The notes under the pieces were generated by a model. That model had not been told where the DNA came from. It saw nothing but the letters and a program-made list of their open reading frames with translations, and did not search any database. A stretch of 64,000 nucleotides of DNA from an uncultured Eubacteriales bacterium (lineage in GTDB: Bacteria > Bacillota > Clostridia > Peptostreptococcales > Anaerovoracaceae): contig CAJTYS010000017.1 in NCBI GenBank assembly GCA_910583765.1, positions 1-64,000 on the forward strand, in the 5' to 3' direction. A program made the position numbers and the translations under genes. Below are positions 16,533 through 24,680 of the stretch, in pieces (the first letter of the stretch is position 1; every line of letters begins with the position of its first letter).

Positions 16533-16547
16533 GCAATTCTTTTGCCA
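16533..16547 (-). promoter_or_regulatory. Sigma-54 promoter P3 (BCCT-CoA-transferase operon)
   Basis: On the minus strand this is TGGCAAAAGAATTGC followed by A. It keeps the GG and GC elements at consensus spacing. The transporter start is 114 bp downstream. Confidence 0.82.
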
Positions 16548-16653
16548 AATTTGCCTCAGTTGAATAAAATCAATTCATTTTCCTTGGAATCGCTTTGATT
16601 TTTTATGTTGGTCTCCAATCTCAAAGCTATATGGCGCCTAAACCACAAAAATA

Positions 16654-16671
16654 TTGTGCGCAGACGCACCC
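16654..16671. promoter_or_regulatory. Candidate activator site a
   Basis: TTGTGCGCAGACGCACCC contains the inverted repeat GTGCG-CAGA-CGCAC. It lies about 110 bp upstream of sigma-54 promoter P3, a normal enhancer distance. Confidence 0.5.
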
Positions 16672-16685
16672 TTACATAACCCGTT

Positions 16686-16700
16686 TTGTGCATTCTCACA
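16686..16700. promoter_or_regulatory. Candidate activator site b
   Basis: TTGTGCATTCTCACA carries the arms TGTG and CACA. It is a weaker relative of site a, about 30 bp (three helical turns) away, which would place two sites on one DNA face. Confidence 0.4.
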
Positions 16701-16723
16701 CCAACTAGCATTAAGTCATACTA

Positions 16724-17824
16724 CTAGTTATTTAAATCCTTATCTTTCATTTCTTTTGTCAATAGAATGGCAACCACGACTGATAATATGCCACTGATCC
16801 CTTTTGCGGTTATGACCGGCAGCAATAACGCCGAGTCAGTGCTCGCAGTGTAGGCCATATGATCCCCCAAAATAAAGGAACCACTTACAACAAAAGCGGA
16901 ATTGATCACTTTCCCTCTTTTGTCCATTTTTTTGATCAAGCTTAATGTTGGGATAGCGTTAGCTAAACTGGAAACTAATCCAGCGGCAGAAGCTTCATTA
17001 ATGTGAAGCGCAGCAGCCACTCTAGCAAGAGGAACGCGCAGTATTTTTGTAAGAACATGAAGCATGGGAAACGCTCCCGCCAAGACAATGGCTAACGTCC
17101 CCACTAAAACAAAGCCTTCACTGATGGGAGCGATGTTCTTTATAACGCACACGCCAATCAAGGCCTCCAGGATGGATGCCGCTAGACCGATCGTAATGAT
17201 AGCAGTGATCATTTTACCAAATGCTTCAAATCCCTTTATCATAGCGCCTGGAAAGAATTTGATACCTGCCGCCAATAAAACAGATAAAATGACTGTTGGA
17301 ATCGAGTTCAGCAAAATCATCCGCATTGGATATCCTGCGGTCATGCCTCCAACAATACTCCCAATGGGAACCACAGTAATGCCGTATAACACGCCTTGCG
17401 CAAAATAGGGCCTGTCGTTCTTTTCAATAATTCCCAGAGCTACAGGAATGGTAAAGCCTATGACCGCACCTAAGACACTGCCCAAAATAAGGCCGGAAAA
17501 ACAGGCAACCTGATAATCATCGGTCAGAGCTTTCGCTAATGGATAGGCACCAGTATCGCTTGATAAGAGGGCACCTGCGAACATGGCAGGATCAGCGCCT
17601 AACAAAGAATAGACTGGCTGAATGAATTTCGTCACGAGCCCTTCAAGTGCAGGCGCAAGGCAAAGCATTCCGATCACGGAAAGCGCCAGCGGCCCCATAG
17701 CTTCGATCCCTTCGTCAAAAGAATCCTTCAATCCTAAATGAAATTTACCCAAGGTGATTTTATCAAATGCGCCCAGGATCATAAAAAACACAATAACGTA
17801 CATCAGAATTTGGCTGAAACTCAT
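16724..17824 (-). CDS. EutH-family transporter
   Basis: This 366-residue membrane protein resembles the ethanolamine-utilization carrier EutH along its length. Shared features are the N-terminal ILMYVIVFFMILGAFDKI, LGADPAMFAGALLSSDTG, the segment IPVALGIIEKNDRPYFAQGV, and KKMDKRGKVINSAFVVSGSF. It has about ten hydrophobic segments. None of the other eut genes (ammonia-lyase EutBC, shell proteins) is here, so the substrate could be a different amino-alcohol or amine. It has its own sigma-54 promoter (P4) and lies between the activator gene and the BCCT operon. Co-regulation suggests a second uptake route in the same pathway. Confidence 0.88.
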   Translation of the reverse strand: MSFSQILMYVIVFFMILGAFDKITLGKFHLGLKDSFDEGIEAMGPLALSVIGMLCLAPALEGLVTKFIQPVYSLLGADPAMFAGALLSSDTGAYPLAKALTDDYQVACFSGLILGSVLGAVIGFTIPVALGIIEKNDRPYFAQGVLYGITVVPIGSIVGGMTAGYPMRMILLNSIPTVILSVLLAAGIKFFPGAMIKGFEAFGKMITAIITIGLAASILEALIGVCVIKNIAPISEGFVLVGTLAIVLAGAFPMLHVLTKILRVPLARVAAALHINEASAAGLVSSLANAIPTLSLIKKMDKRGKVINSAFVVSGSFILGDHMAYTASTDSALLLPVITAKGISGILSVVVAILLTKEMKDKDLNN

Positions 17825-17866
17825 CTTAAAAACCTGCTCTTTCTATGAATTTAATCAAAGAATGAA

Positions 17867-17881
17867 GCAAGTATCATGCCA
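17867..17881 (-). promoter_or_regulatory. Sigma-54 promoter P4 (EutH-type transporter)
   Basis: On the minus strand this is TGGCATGATACTTGC. It matches the -24/-12 consensus and spacing and lies 43 bp before the transporter start. Confidence 0.83.
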
Positions 17882-17924
17882 GGAAAAAGAAGATCGCATT
17901 TTGCTGCGTATGATTGGGCAAATG

Positions 17925-19655
17925 TCACTTTAACCCATAGGCGTTGATTTTTCTAGTTATAGTAGACCGATCCACCCCAAGCAGGTTCGCAATTCTCTGG
18001 TGATTGCTCCCACACTTTTCCATAGAGATTTTTATAAGTTGCTTTTCCACGTCCGCTATGGCATCCTTTATTGTCACAATGTCTCTTACTGTAATTGGTC
18101 TGTCCTTGGCCTCATCTGGAATATTTCCACAGAAGATTTTTGATGGTAAGTCTTTGATATCAATTTTATCATTGGCTGCGGTAACACAGAGCATTTCAAT
18201 CAAATTTTCCAATTCTCGTATGTTGCCTGGCCAATTATATCCACGCAGATATTGAATGGCACGCTCAGTGATTTCTTTATTCTCATCGTTTTCTTGATTA
18301 TATTTATTCATGAAGTGAGTCACTAGCAATGGAACGTCATCGCGTCTTTCCAAAAGGGGTGGAATCGTAAAGGAAATCACATTCAATCTATAAAAGAGGT
18401 CTTCGCGAAAAGTTCCCGCTTCAACCATTTCCGCTAAATTTTTATTTGTAGCCGCAACCACTCGAACGTTCAGTTTTATGGGTCGCCTTCCTCCTACACG
18501 TGTAAGAGCTTTCTCTTGCAGAATATGAAGGAGCTTTACTTGTGACTGGATTGGCAATTCACCGATTTCATCAAAAAAAATCGTACCGTCTTGTGCCATT
18601 TCAATCAGACCAGGTTTTCCATTTCTATCAGCTCCGGTGAAAGCACCCTGTTCATAGCCAAAGAGCTCTGATTCAATCAGATTTTCAGGAATTGATCCAC
18701 AATTTACTGATACAAAAGCTTTTCCAGATCTTTTGCTCATCTTATGGATATAACTAGCAAACAGTGTTTTACCCGTTCCCGTTTGTCCGTCAATTAAAAT
18801 CGTGACATTGGTGTTCGCAGCTTTTTGCATCTTCTGCATCAGTTCGACAATACTCTCACTGCATGTAATCATCTGCATGTCTCCTTTGCGGCGGGCGTTT
18901 TCATATTTATAATTTTGCGCTGTATTGGCGTCAATCATCCGTTTTGCAATTTGAATCTCGTTCGCAAAATCTCTTGAAATAGAAATGACCTTATCTAAGT
19001 GCCCCTGATCATCGAAAACTGGAATGCCAACTGTGCATAATGTAGCGCCAGTCATGGTGTCCTGCATCACGATTTCTGGTTTTTGAGAGCGTATCACTTT
19101 TGGAGTCACCGCTGGATAAAAAACTTTATCCCTCTCTAAATCATGCATATCCCTTCCTATTATTTCCTCATGTGTCATGCCGCAATGCCGTTCGCATGCT
19201 TCGCCTGAAAATTCTACAATACCTTTTTCATCTGTGATGCAAAGCGTGTCATAGCTATAAACCTCGTAGATCCCTCTGAGGTGCTCATTCAGTAAAGAAA
19301 GCTGTCTGTTCTTTTCTTTCAGTTTCAAGAGTTCTGTACAGTCTTCCATGCTGACTATTAGATAGTGCATGGCTTTTAGCGATGAAACTTTTAACGCTTT
19401 GTCTCTATCCGTTTCAAAGATATGATTCGCGCAACCGTCTAAAAATAGTTTTGCTTCTTCTTTTCCAAAAAGATCAAGCAAAGAATCCTGCTCTGACGCA
19501 TCCCTATTAAGATAAAGGAGTTTTTTAGCAATAGCGTTCATATATATAATATTTGTGTTTCTAAGGTCAGCTATAACCAATCCATGCTTCATAACCCGAT
19601 CTATATTTTCTAAAAATAAATCGAACACTTTATGGCTCAATTTTTTCTCAATCAT
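17925..19655 (-). CDS. Sigma-54-dependent activator with two sensor domains (EBP2)
   Basis: This 576-residue enhancer-binding protein has two PAS-like regions (about residues 5-110 and 125-235), an AAA+ domain (about 260-490) and a C-terminal Fis-type helix-turn-helix (SNHQRIANLLGVDRSTITRK). The Walker A motif is GQTGTGKT, the sigma-54 contact loop is an intact GAFTGA, and Walker B is GTIFFDEIGE. I chose the ATG at 19655 because GGGAGG lies six bases upstream. It sits among three sigma-54 promoters (P3, P4, P5) and is their likely activator. Four similar palindromes near it may be its binding sites. Confidence 0.94.
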   Translation of the reverse strand: MIEKKLSHKVFDLFLENIDRVMKHGLVIADLRNTNIIYMNAIAKKLLYLNRDASEQDSLLDLFGKEEAKLFLDGCANHIFETDRDKALKVSSLKAMHYLIVSMEDCTELLKLKEKNRQLSLLNEHLRGIYEVYSYDTLCITDEKGIVEFSGEACERHCGMTHEEIIGRDMHDLERDKVFYPAVTPKVIRSQKPEIVMQDTMTGATLCTVGIPVFDDQGHLDKVISISRDFANEIQIAKRMIDANTAQNYKYENARRKGDMQMITCSESIVELMQKMQKAANTNVTILIDGQTGTGKTLFASYIHKMSKRSGKAFVSVNCGSIPENLIESELFGYEQGAFTGADRNGKPGLIEMAQDGTIFFDEIGELPIQSQVKLLHILQEKALTRVGGRRPIKLNVRVVAATNKNLAEMVEAGTFREDLFYRLNVISFTIPPLLERRDDVPLLVTHFMNKYNQENDENKEITERAIQYLRGYNWPGNIRELENLIEMLCVTAANDKIDIKDLPSKIFCGNIPDEAKDRPITVRDIVTIKDAIADVEKQLIKISMEKCGSNHQRIANLLGVDRSTITRKINAYGLK

Positions 19656-19754
19656 TATATACCTCCCAATTTTACTAATTGCCCAAAAAATAATCAAAAT
19701 AAATGCATTATCCCATTATGGAAGAGGTTCTCCCCATCGTATTGTACACTAGTT

Positions 19755-19772
19755 TTGTGCGTTTATACACAA
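19755..19772. promoter_or_regulatory. Candidate activator site c
   Basis: TTGTGCGTTTATACACAA has arms TTGTG and CACAA. It lies about 100 bp upstream of the EBP2 start codon, next to a possible -10 (TACAAT on the minus strand), so it may serve autoregulation. Confidence 0.45.
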
Positions 19773-19787
19773 TCCAGTGTTCTCTTG

Positions 19788-19801
19788 GTGCGCATGCGCA
19801 C
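19788..19801. promoter_or_regulatory. Candidate activator site d
   Basis: GTGCGCATGCGCAC is a perfect 14 bp palindrome and is related in sequence to site a. Confidence 0.5.
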
Positions 19802-19820
19802 GTCATATGGCAATATTATA

Positions 19821-19851
19821 ACAAAGCTGATGCGTTTTACATCAGCTTTGT
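19821..19851. terminator. Perfect hairpin after the ammonia-lyase gene
   Basis: ACAAAGCTGATG and CATCAGCTTTGT form a 12-pair perfect stem with a seven-base loop. It lies 54 bp after the end of the minus-strand lyase gene and probably terminates it. The ACAAAG and CTTTGT arms echo the outer stem of the dispersed repeat. Confidence 0.6.
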
Positions 19852-19904
19852 TTTCAAAAAATCGACTATGTTGCCATAAAACATGGTTTTTTCTTATGGA
19901 CTGC

Positions 19905-20339
19905 TTATGCGTGCGACCATGCGCCGACAACATGGACGCTCTGTCCTTTTACGCACAAAATTGGCTCTTCCAGCATGTTAAAGTAGTCCTTTACCTTATC
20001 ATATTCTTCAATTTTGTACATTTCAAAGCCCACTGCCCTGGATTTATTGCCGTCCTTGACAGCCCAACAGATGACCTCCATCACATCGCAGGTGTTCACA
20101 GAGTGCAAAATGTCCGCATCCATATGCGCAAATAGATTGCTGAGCCCGTCATCCCTTCTAGCGATGAACGCAGATGCCATATCAACGCACTTTTCAAGCA
20201 GTTTACAGCCTGAAATCAGTGTCCCTGGATAATGGCAGTCCTCTTCGCCAAACATGAATTTGTAGCTTTCCCGCATAACTTCTTTCCCTGTTTTCGTATC
20301 GCTTAGATACTGTCTCATTTCTCCTGTTGCTTTTGCCAT
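19905..20339 (-). CDS. Beta-aminoacyl-CoA ammonia-lyase homologue (hot-dog fold)
   Basis: This 144-residue protein resembles the short hot-dog lyases 3-aminobutyryl-CoA ammonia-lyase (Kal, lysine fermentation) and beta-alanyl-CoA:ammonia lyase (Acl of Clostridium propionicum). Shared features are the size, the opening CHYPGTLISGCKLL (known members: AHYxGNLVxGA), the central DGLSNLFAHMD, GNKSRAVGFEMYKI near residue 96, and the late LEEPILC. These enzymes remove ammonia from a beta-aminoacyl-CoA to give an enoyl-CoA. AAAGGAGGAG precedes the ATG. Its own promoter is a consensus sigma-54 site (P5). It would act after the CoA-transferase pair in the same regulon. A CoA thioesterase of the same fold is the alternative. 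Confidence 0.75.
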   Translation of the reverse strand: MAKATGEMRQYLSDTKTGKEVMRESYKFMFGEEDCHYPGTLISGCKLLEKCVDMASAFIARRDDGLSNLFAHMDADILHSVNTCDVMEVICWAVKDGNKSRAVGFEMYKIEEYDKVKDYFNMLEEPILCVKGQSVHVVGAWSHA

Positions 20340-20408
20340 TAGATTACTCCTCCTTTTCTAACTTGTAAGCATAACGCAATAGATTTTGTTTGTCGTAACT
20401 ATACTATT

Positions 20409-20423
20409 GCAAGCATCGTGCCA
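20409..20423 (-). promoter_or_regulatory. Sigma-54 promoter P5 (ammonia-lyase)
   Basis: On the minus strand this is TGGCACGATGCTTGC followed by A, an exact match to the canonical -24/-12 consensus. The lyase start is 70 bp downstream. Confidence 0.88.
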
Positions 20424-20500
20424 AACTTTCAAAACAAGTTTATGGAGGATGGGAATCGAAAATTATGGCAGACCTTTGTGTTCTGTTTTAACATCAAAAA

Positions 20501-20560
20501 ACAATCTTTATCCAGTCCTTTTTCAGCATAGACTTTGTTGATATTTCCTACATAATAAAA
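20501..20560 (+). repeat. Dispersed structured repeat, copy E (deleted)
   Basis: It has the CCTTTTTCAGCATAGACTTT core followed by GTTGATATTTCCTAC. The second hairpin is missing. The junction GATATTTCC is what recombination between the two GATATT stretches of a full copy would leave. Confidence 0.6.
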
Positions 20561-20572
20561 AGGCGCGGGGAT

Positions 20573-20971
20573 CTATTCCTCCACGCCTTCACTTTCAAAA
20601 AACCGTGCGACATTCATGCATTTTGGATGTTCCATTTCAAGGCTCAAGAAATCTTTATCACCAGTAAGAATCACATCCACATCAGCTACAATCGCTGCGT
20701 TTAAAATCGGTTGATCTTTTGCGTCCCGTATCAATTTCTCAGCATGATCTACAGCCGGTATCAATTCATATGCCATTTCCGCTAGCAAAACTTCCGCATC
20801 TGGTAAAAATTCAGGAGCCTTTCGTTTCAAGATATCCCGCAGTTCCACAATATTACGGTCACACAAAACTAACTCATGGTAATCAGCCACATAGAACAGT
20901 GCCTTTGCTGGTTTCGACCGTGGAAACAACAATGCGGAGAATAAAATATTTGTATCGACTAAAATCCGCAT
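20573..20971 (-). CDS. PIN-domain toxin-like ribonuclease
   Basis: This 132-residue protein has the PIN nuclease layout: first acidic residue in MRILVDTNILFSALL, then NAAIVADVDVILTGDKDFL with the last aspartates near residue 110. PIN toxins cleave RNA and are held by a DNA-binding antitoxin. The start at 20971 is one base after the stop codon of the AbrB-type gene, so translation is probably coupled. Upstream in-frame ATGs exist inside the antitoxin gene but would add residues outside the usual domain. It belongs to the putative toxin PIN family (COG1569-like). Confidence 0.85.
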   Translation of the reverse strand: MRILVDTNILFSALLFPRSKPAKALFYVADYHELVLCDRNIVELRDILKRKAPEFLPDAEVLLAEMAYELIPAVDHAEKLIRDAKDQPILNAAIVADVDVILTGDKDFLSLEMEHPKCMNVARFFESEGVEE

Positions 20972-20972
20972 T

Positions 20973-21230
20973 TTATTTTCCCTTTCCATAACGAACTTCA
21001 TCTACAAGCGATTGCACGTCATCCTCATTAGAAATTCCCATAGCTTCAGCTGCCCCTGAAAAAGCAGATTGCGCTTTACGGATGGCCTGAGCAGAGGCAT
21101 TGCTCAAAACAACTTCCCCATCCTGTTTTTGGTGAAACATGATCTTGTCACCAGACTTTAAACCAAGCAACTGACGTATTTCCATTGGCACAGTGATTTG
21201 TCCACTGGCAGAAATTTTCACTAAATTCAT
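20973..21230 (-). CDS. AbrB/MazE-type antitoxin
   Basis: This 85-residue protein begins with the swapped-hairpin AbrB domain NLVKISASGQITVPMEIRQL, typical of antitoxins paired with PIN or VapC toxins. The C-terminal half (residues 45-85) is the likely toxin-binding tail. I chose the ATG at 21230 because AGGGGG lies four to five bases before it. It precedes the PIN gene with a one-base gap. Such antitoxins usually repress their own promoter. Confidence 0.85.
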   Translation of the reverse strand: MNLVKISASGQITVPMEIRQLLGLKSGDKIMFHQKQDGEVVLSNASAQAIRKAQSAFSGAAEAMGISNEDDVQSLVDEVRYGKGK

Positions 21231-21396
21231 AAGATCCCCCTCTCTATTCTTGAAATCAAGCAAACGCACCCTTGCGGCAACACCGATTCAATCAGTTTCG
21301 TTCATTATACCACGGCCTTCTCTTGAAAACACGATTAAAGTTTAATTTTCCTAAATCCCGCCTGCCTAAATCCCAAAATTTCTTCAAATTTCCCTA

Positions 21397-21426
21397 TTGA
21401 CAAATCCCCCCGACACCCCTTATACT
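21397..21426 (+). promoter_or_regulatory. Sigma-A promoter of the leu operon
   Basis: A perfect TTGACA at 21397-21402 and TATACT at 21421-21426 are 18 bases apart. The T-box leader follows immediately. Confidence 0.85.
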
Positions 21427-21433
21427 AGTGAAT

Positions 21434-21677
21434 AACTTTTGAAATTTCATATTGTTGCGTTGAAGGGAATAAATCAGCACCCATGGATTTCACAGAGAGC
21501 GGCCGGTTGGTGGAAAGGCTGCGGGATTCGCCTGCTGGTGTCTCACCCCGGAGCAAAATCTTATGAGTGGGTCTTGGTGATAGCCTTAAGACCAATAAGA
21601 GTGGTACCGCGGAAGTTTGAATGACAAACCTTCGTCTCTTGTGCAGGAAACTGTATAAAAGACGCAAGGTTATTTTT
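21434..21677 (+). promoter_or_regulatory. T-box leader, probably leucine-specific
   Basis: This tRNA-sensing leader ends with the conserved T-box AGAGTGGTACCGCGG at 21598-21612. A terminator follows, with arms AACCTTCGTCT and AGACGCAAGGTT and a T-run ending at 21678. The upstream part can fold as Stem I, and a CTC at 21542-21544 is placed as a leucine specifier codon. Uncharged tRNA-Leu would pair with the T-box, favour the antiterminator and switch on leuACD. The specifier choice rests on the downstream genes and the codon's position, not on a full fold. Confidence 0.92.
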
Positions 21678-21702
21678 TATGAAAGAAAGGAATTGTCTTG
21701 AA

Positions 21703-23403
21703 ATGAAAAACTACGACAAATATCAGGTGGGCTATTTTCCCCCACCTCAGACAGAATTTGAATGGCACAAAAAAGACCACGTGGAAAAAGCGCCCATCTG
21801 GTGCAGCGTGGATCTGCGGGATGGAAATCAGGCACTGATCGTTCCCATGACCTTGGATGAAAAGCTGGAATTCTTCCAATTTCTCGTAAAGCTGGGCTTT
21901 AAGGAAATCGAAGTGGGATTCCCAGCCGCTTCCAAGACCGAGTACACGTTTCTCAGGAAACTGATCGATGACAACCTGATTCCAGACGATGTGACCATTC
22001 AGGTCCTGACTCAGTCGAGAAAACATATCATTGAGCGGACTTTTGAATCACTGGTGGGCGTGAAAAAAGCGGTAGTGCATCTGTACAACTCCACGTCCCT
22101 GGCCCAAAGAGAGCAGGTCTTCAAGGCCAGCAAAGAGGAGATCATTGAAATCGCCGTGTCAGGCGCAAAGATGATCAAAGAGCATGCGGTCCACTATCCG
22201 GACACGGAATTTCAGTTTGAATATTCACCAGAGAGCTTTACTGGCACGGAAATGGAATTCGCTCGGGACATCTGCAACGCGGTCATCGACATCTGGGAGC
22301 CAACACCAGAGCAGAAAGTGATCATCAACCTGCCGGCCACAGTTTCCATGTCCATGCCTCATGTTTACGCCAATCAGATCGAATTCATGAGCAACAGCCT
22401 TCACAATCGGGAAAACGTGTTGATTTCCCTTCATCCGCACAATGACCGGGGGACCGGCGTGGCCGACGCGGAGCTGGGCCTTTTGGCAGGCGGCAACCGG
22501 GTGGAAGGAACCCTTTTTGGAAACGGCGAACGGACCGGAAACGTGGACATCGTCACGCTGGCCATGAATTTGTTCTCTCACGGCGTGGATCCGCAGCTGG
22601 ACTTTTCCAACATGCCGGAAGTCGTGGAAATGTACGAAAAATTCACGGACCTGAAAGTGCATCCGCGCCAGCCTTATGGCGGCCAGTTGGTATTCGCAGC
22701 CTTCTCCGGGTCTCATCAGGATGCGATCGCAAAGGGCATGAAGTGGAGAAGCGACAAGGGCCTCCACCGCTGGACGGTGCCGTATCTGCCGATCGACCCG
22801 CAGGATGTGGGCAGAGAGTACGAAGCAGACGTGATCCGCATCAACAGTCAGTCTGGAAAAGGCGGCGTGGCTTACATCTTGGAACAAAATTACGGTTTCG
22901 AGCTGCCAAAGGCCATGCGGGAGGAAGTGGGCTATTTAATGAAGGGAATTTCCGACAGCGCCCACAAGGAGCTTTCGCCGCAAGAAATTTTCGAAGCTTT
23001 CAGCGAGGAATATATCAATTACTTCAGTCCAATCGACATCACAGACGCTACGTTCAAAAAAGTTTCTACATATAAATCTGATGACGGCATGATCGTGGAT
23101 ATGCATGTGGACATCAATGGGGAAACCTTTGAACTCACCGCAGAAGGAAACGGCAGACTGAACGCTGTCAACAACGGCCTGAAGAAAACGCCTTATCACT
23201 TTGACTATTCTCTGGTCACATACTCGGAGCACGCTCTGGAGACCCGCTCCAGTTCTCGGGCGGCAGCTTACATCTGCATTCAGGACAGCGAAGGCGAAAA
23301 GTACTGGGGCGTTGGTACCCACGAAGATATTATCCTGGCTTCTGTAAATGCGCTGGTGAGCGCTTTGAACCGGGAAAACAAAGTAAAGAAATTCGTAAAA
23401 TAG
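21703..23403 (+). CDS. leuA: 2-Isopropylmalate synthase
   Basis: This enzyme condenses acetyl-CoA with 2-oxoisovalerate, the first step of leucine synthesis. At 566 residues it is the long type of LeuA. The metal and substrate signature WCSVDLRDGNQAL lies at residues 32-44 and the HPHND metal motif near residue 245. A C-terminal LeuA dimer domain, the allosteric region for leucine, covers about residues 430-560. I chose the ATG at 21703 because GAAAGGAA precedes it; the ATG at 21679 lies in the terminator T-run without a site. The T-box upstream controls it. Confidence 0.95.
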   Translation: MKNYDKYQVGYFPPPQTEFEWHKKDHVEKAPIWCSVDLRDGNQALIVPMTLDEKLEFFQFLVKLGFKEIEVGFPAASKTEYTFLRKLIDDNLIPDDVTIQVLTQSRKHIIERTFESLVGVKKAVVHLYNSTSLAQREQVFKASKEEIIEIAVSGAKMIKEHAVHYPDTEFQFEYSPESFTGTEMEFARDICNAVIDIWEPTPEQKVIINLPATVSMSMPHVYANQIEFMSNSLHNRENVLISLHPHNDRGTGVADAELGLLAGGNRVEGTLFGNGERTGNVDIVTLAMNLFSHGVDPQLDFSNMPEVVEMYEKFTDLKVHPRQPYGGQLVFAAFSGSHQDAIAKGMKWRSDKGLHRWTVPYLPIDPQDVGREYEADVIRINSQSGKGGVAYILEQNYGFELPKAMREEVGYLMKGISDSAHKELSPQEIFEAFSEEYINYFSPIDITDATFKKVSTYKSDDGMIVDMHVDINGETFELTAEGNGRLNAVNNGLKKTPYHFDYSLVTYSEHALETRSSSRAAAYICIQDSEGEKYWGVGTHEDIILASVNALVSALNRENKVKKFVK

Positions 23404-23416
23404 GAGGATTCGCATT

Positions 23417-24679
23417 ATGGGAATGACAATGACACAAAAGATCCTTGCCGCTCACGCTGGTTTGGATCATGTGGAAGTGGGCCAGCTGATCCGGGCAAAT
23501 CTGGACATGGTTTTGGCCAACGACATCACCGGCCCTGTGGCCATCAATGAGTTTGAAAAGGCGGAGTTCGGCCAGGTGTTTGACAAGAGCAAAGTTTCTC
23601 TGGTCATGGACCACTTCACGCCGAATAAAGATATCAAATCAGCCGAGCAGTGCATGCAGTGCCGGACATTTGCCAGGCGCTTTGATTTAGACAATTTCTA
23701 CGATGTGGGGAACATGGGCATCGAGCATGCTCTGCTACCGGAAAAAGGTCTGGTCGCCGCAGGGGACGCCATCATTGGCGCAGACTCTCACACCTGCACT
23801 TATGGAGCGCTGGGAGCGTTTTCCACAGGTGTTGGCAGCACGGACCTGGCCGCTGGAATGGCTACGGGCCAGGCTTGGTTCAAGATCCCTTCCGCATTGA
23901 AATTTGAATTGACAGGAAGCCTGCCGGAAAATGTCAGCGGCAAAGACGTGATCCTGCACATCATTGGCATGATCGGCGTTGACGGCGCTTTGTACAAATC
24001 CATGGAATTCACTGGTGAAGGGGTCAAGAGCCTGTCCATGGACGACCGCCTGTGCATCACCAACATGGCTATTGAAGCTGGCGCTAAAAACGGGATCTTC
24101 CCAGTGGATGAAATAACGGAAGCTTACATGGAAGGCCGTGTGGAACGGAAGTGGACAAAATATGAGGCTGATACTGACGCAGAATACGATGAAACTTATA
24201 CCATCGACCTTTCTGCTCTGCGGCCTACTGTTTCCTTCCCGCATTTGCCGGAAAACACTAAGACCATTGATGAAGTGGGCGATGTTGCGATTCAACAGGT
24301 AGTGATCGGCTCCTGCACAAACGGCAGACTCAGCGATATGAAAATCGCTGCGGAAATTCTGAAAGGGCAGCACATCCACCCTGATGTGCGGGCCATCATT
24401 ATTCCAGCCACTCAGCAGATTTACAAGGAATGCATCAAGCTTGGATACCTGGACGCTTTCATTGATGCTGGCTGCGTAGTTTCCACACCGACCTGCGGGC
24501 CTTGCTTGGGTGGACACATGGGAATCCTGGCTGCGGGCGAACGCTGCGTGGCAACGACTAACCGGAACTTTGTGGGCAGGATGGGACACGTGGACAGTGA
24601 AGTTTACCTGGCAAGCCCTGCTGTAGCCGCCGCTTCTGCCATCGCAGGCAGGATCAGCGGACCGAAAGGAGGCAAATAA
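23417..24679 (+). CDS. leuC: 3-Isopropylmalate dehydratase, large subunit
   Basis: This is the iron-sulfur subunit of the isomerase that turns 2-isopropylmalate into 3-isopropylmalate. The 420-residue length fits the LeuC/homoaconitase type of Clostridia and archaea. The three cluster cysteines are visible in VIGSCTNGR (near residue 299) and PTCGPCLGG (near residue 360). The active-site motif GADSHTCTYGALGAF lies near residue 117. AGGAGG lies nine bases before the ATG. It sits 13 bp after leuA and one base before leuD. Confidence 0.96.
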   Translation: MGMTMTQKILAAHAGLDHVEVGQLIRANLDMVLANDITGPVAINEFEKAEFGQVFDKSKVSLVMDHFTPNKDIKSAEQCMQCRTFARRFDLDNFYDVGNMGIEHALLPEKGLVAAGDAIIGADSHTCTYGALGAFSTGVGSTDLAAGMATGQAWFKIPSALKFELTGSLPENVSGKDVILHIIGMIGVDGALYKSMEFTGEGVKSLSMDDRLCITNMAIEAGAKNGIFPVDEITEAYMEGRVERKWTKYEADTDAEYDETYTIDLSALRPTVSFPHLPENTKTIDEVGDVAIQQVVIGSCTNGRLSDMKIAAEILKGQHIHPDVRAIIIPATQQIYKECIKLGYLDAFIDAGCVVSTPTCGPCLGGHMGILAAGERCVATTNRNFVGRMGHVDSEVYLASPAVAAASAIAGRISGPKGGK

Positions 24680-24680
24680 C

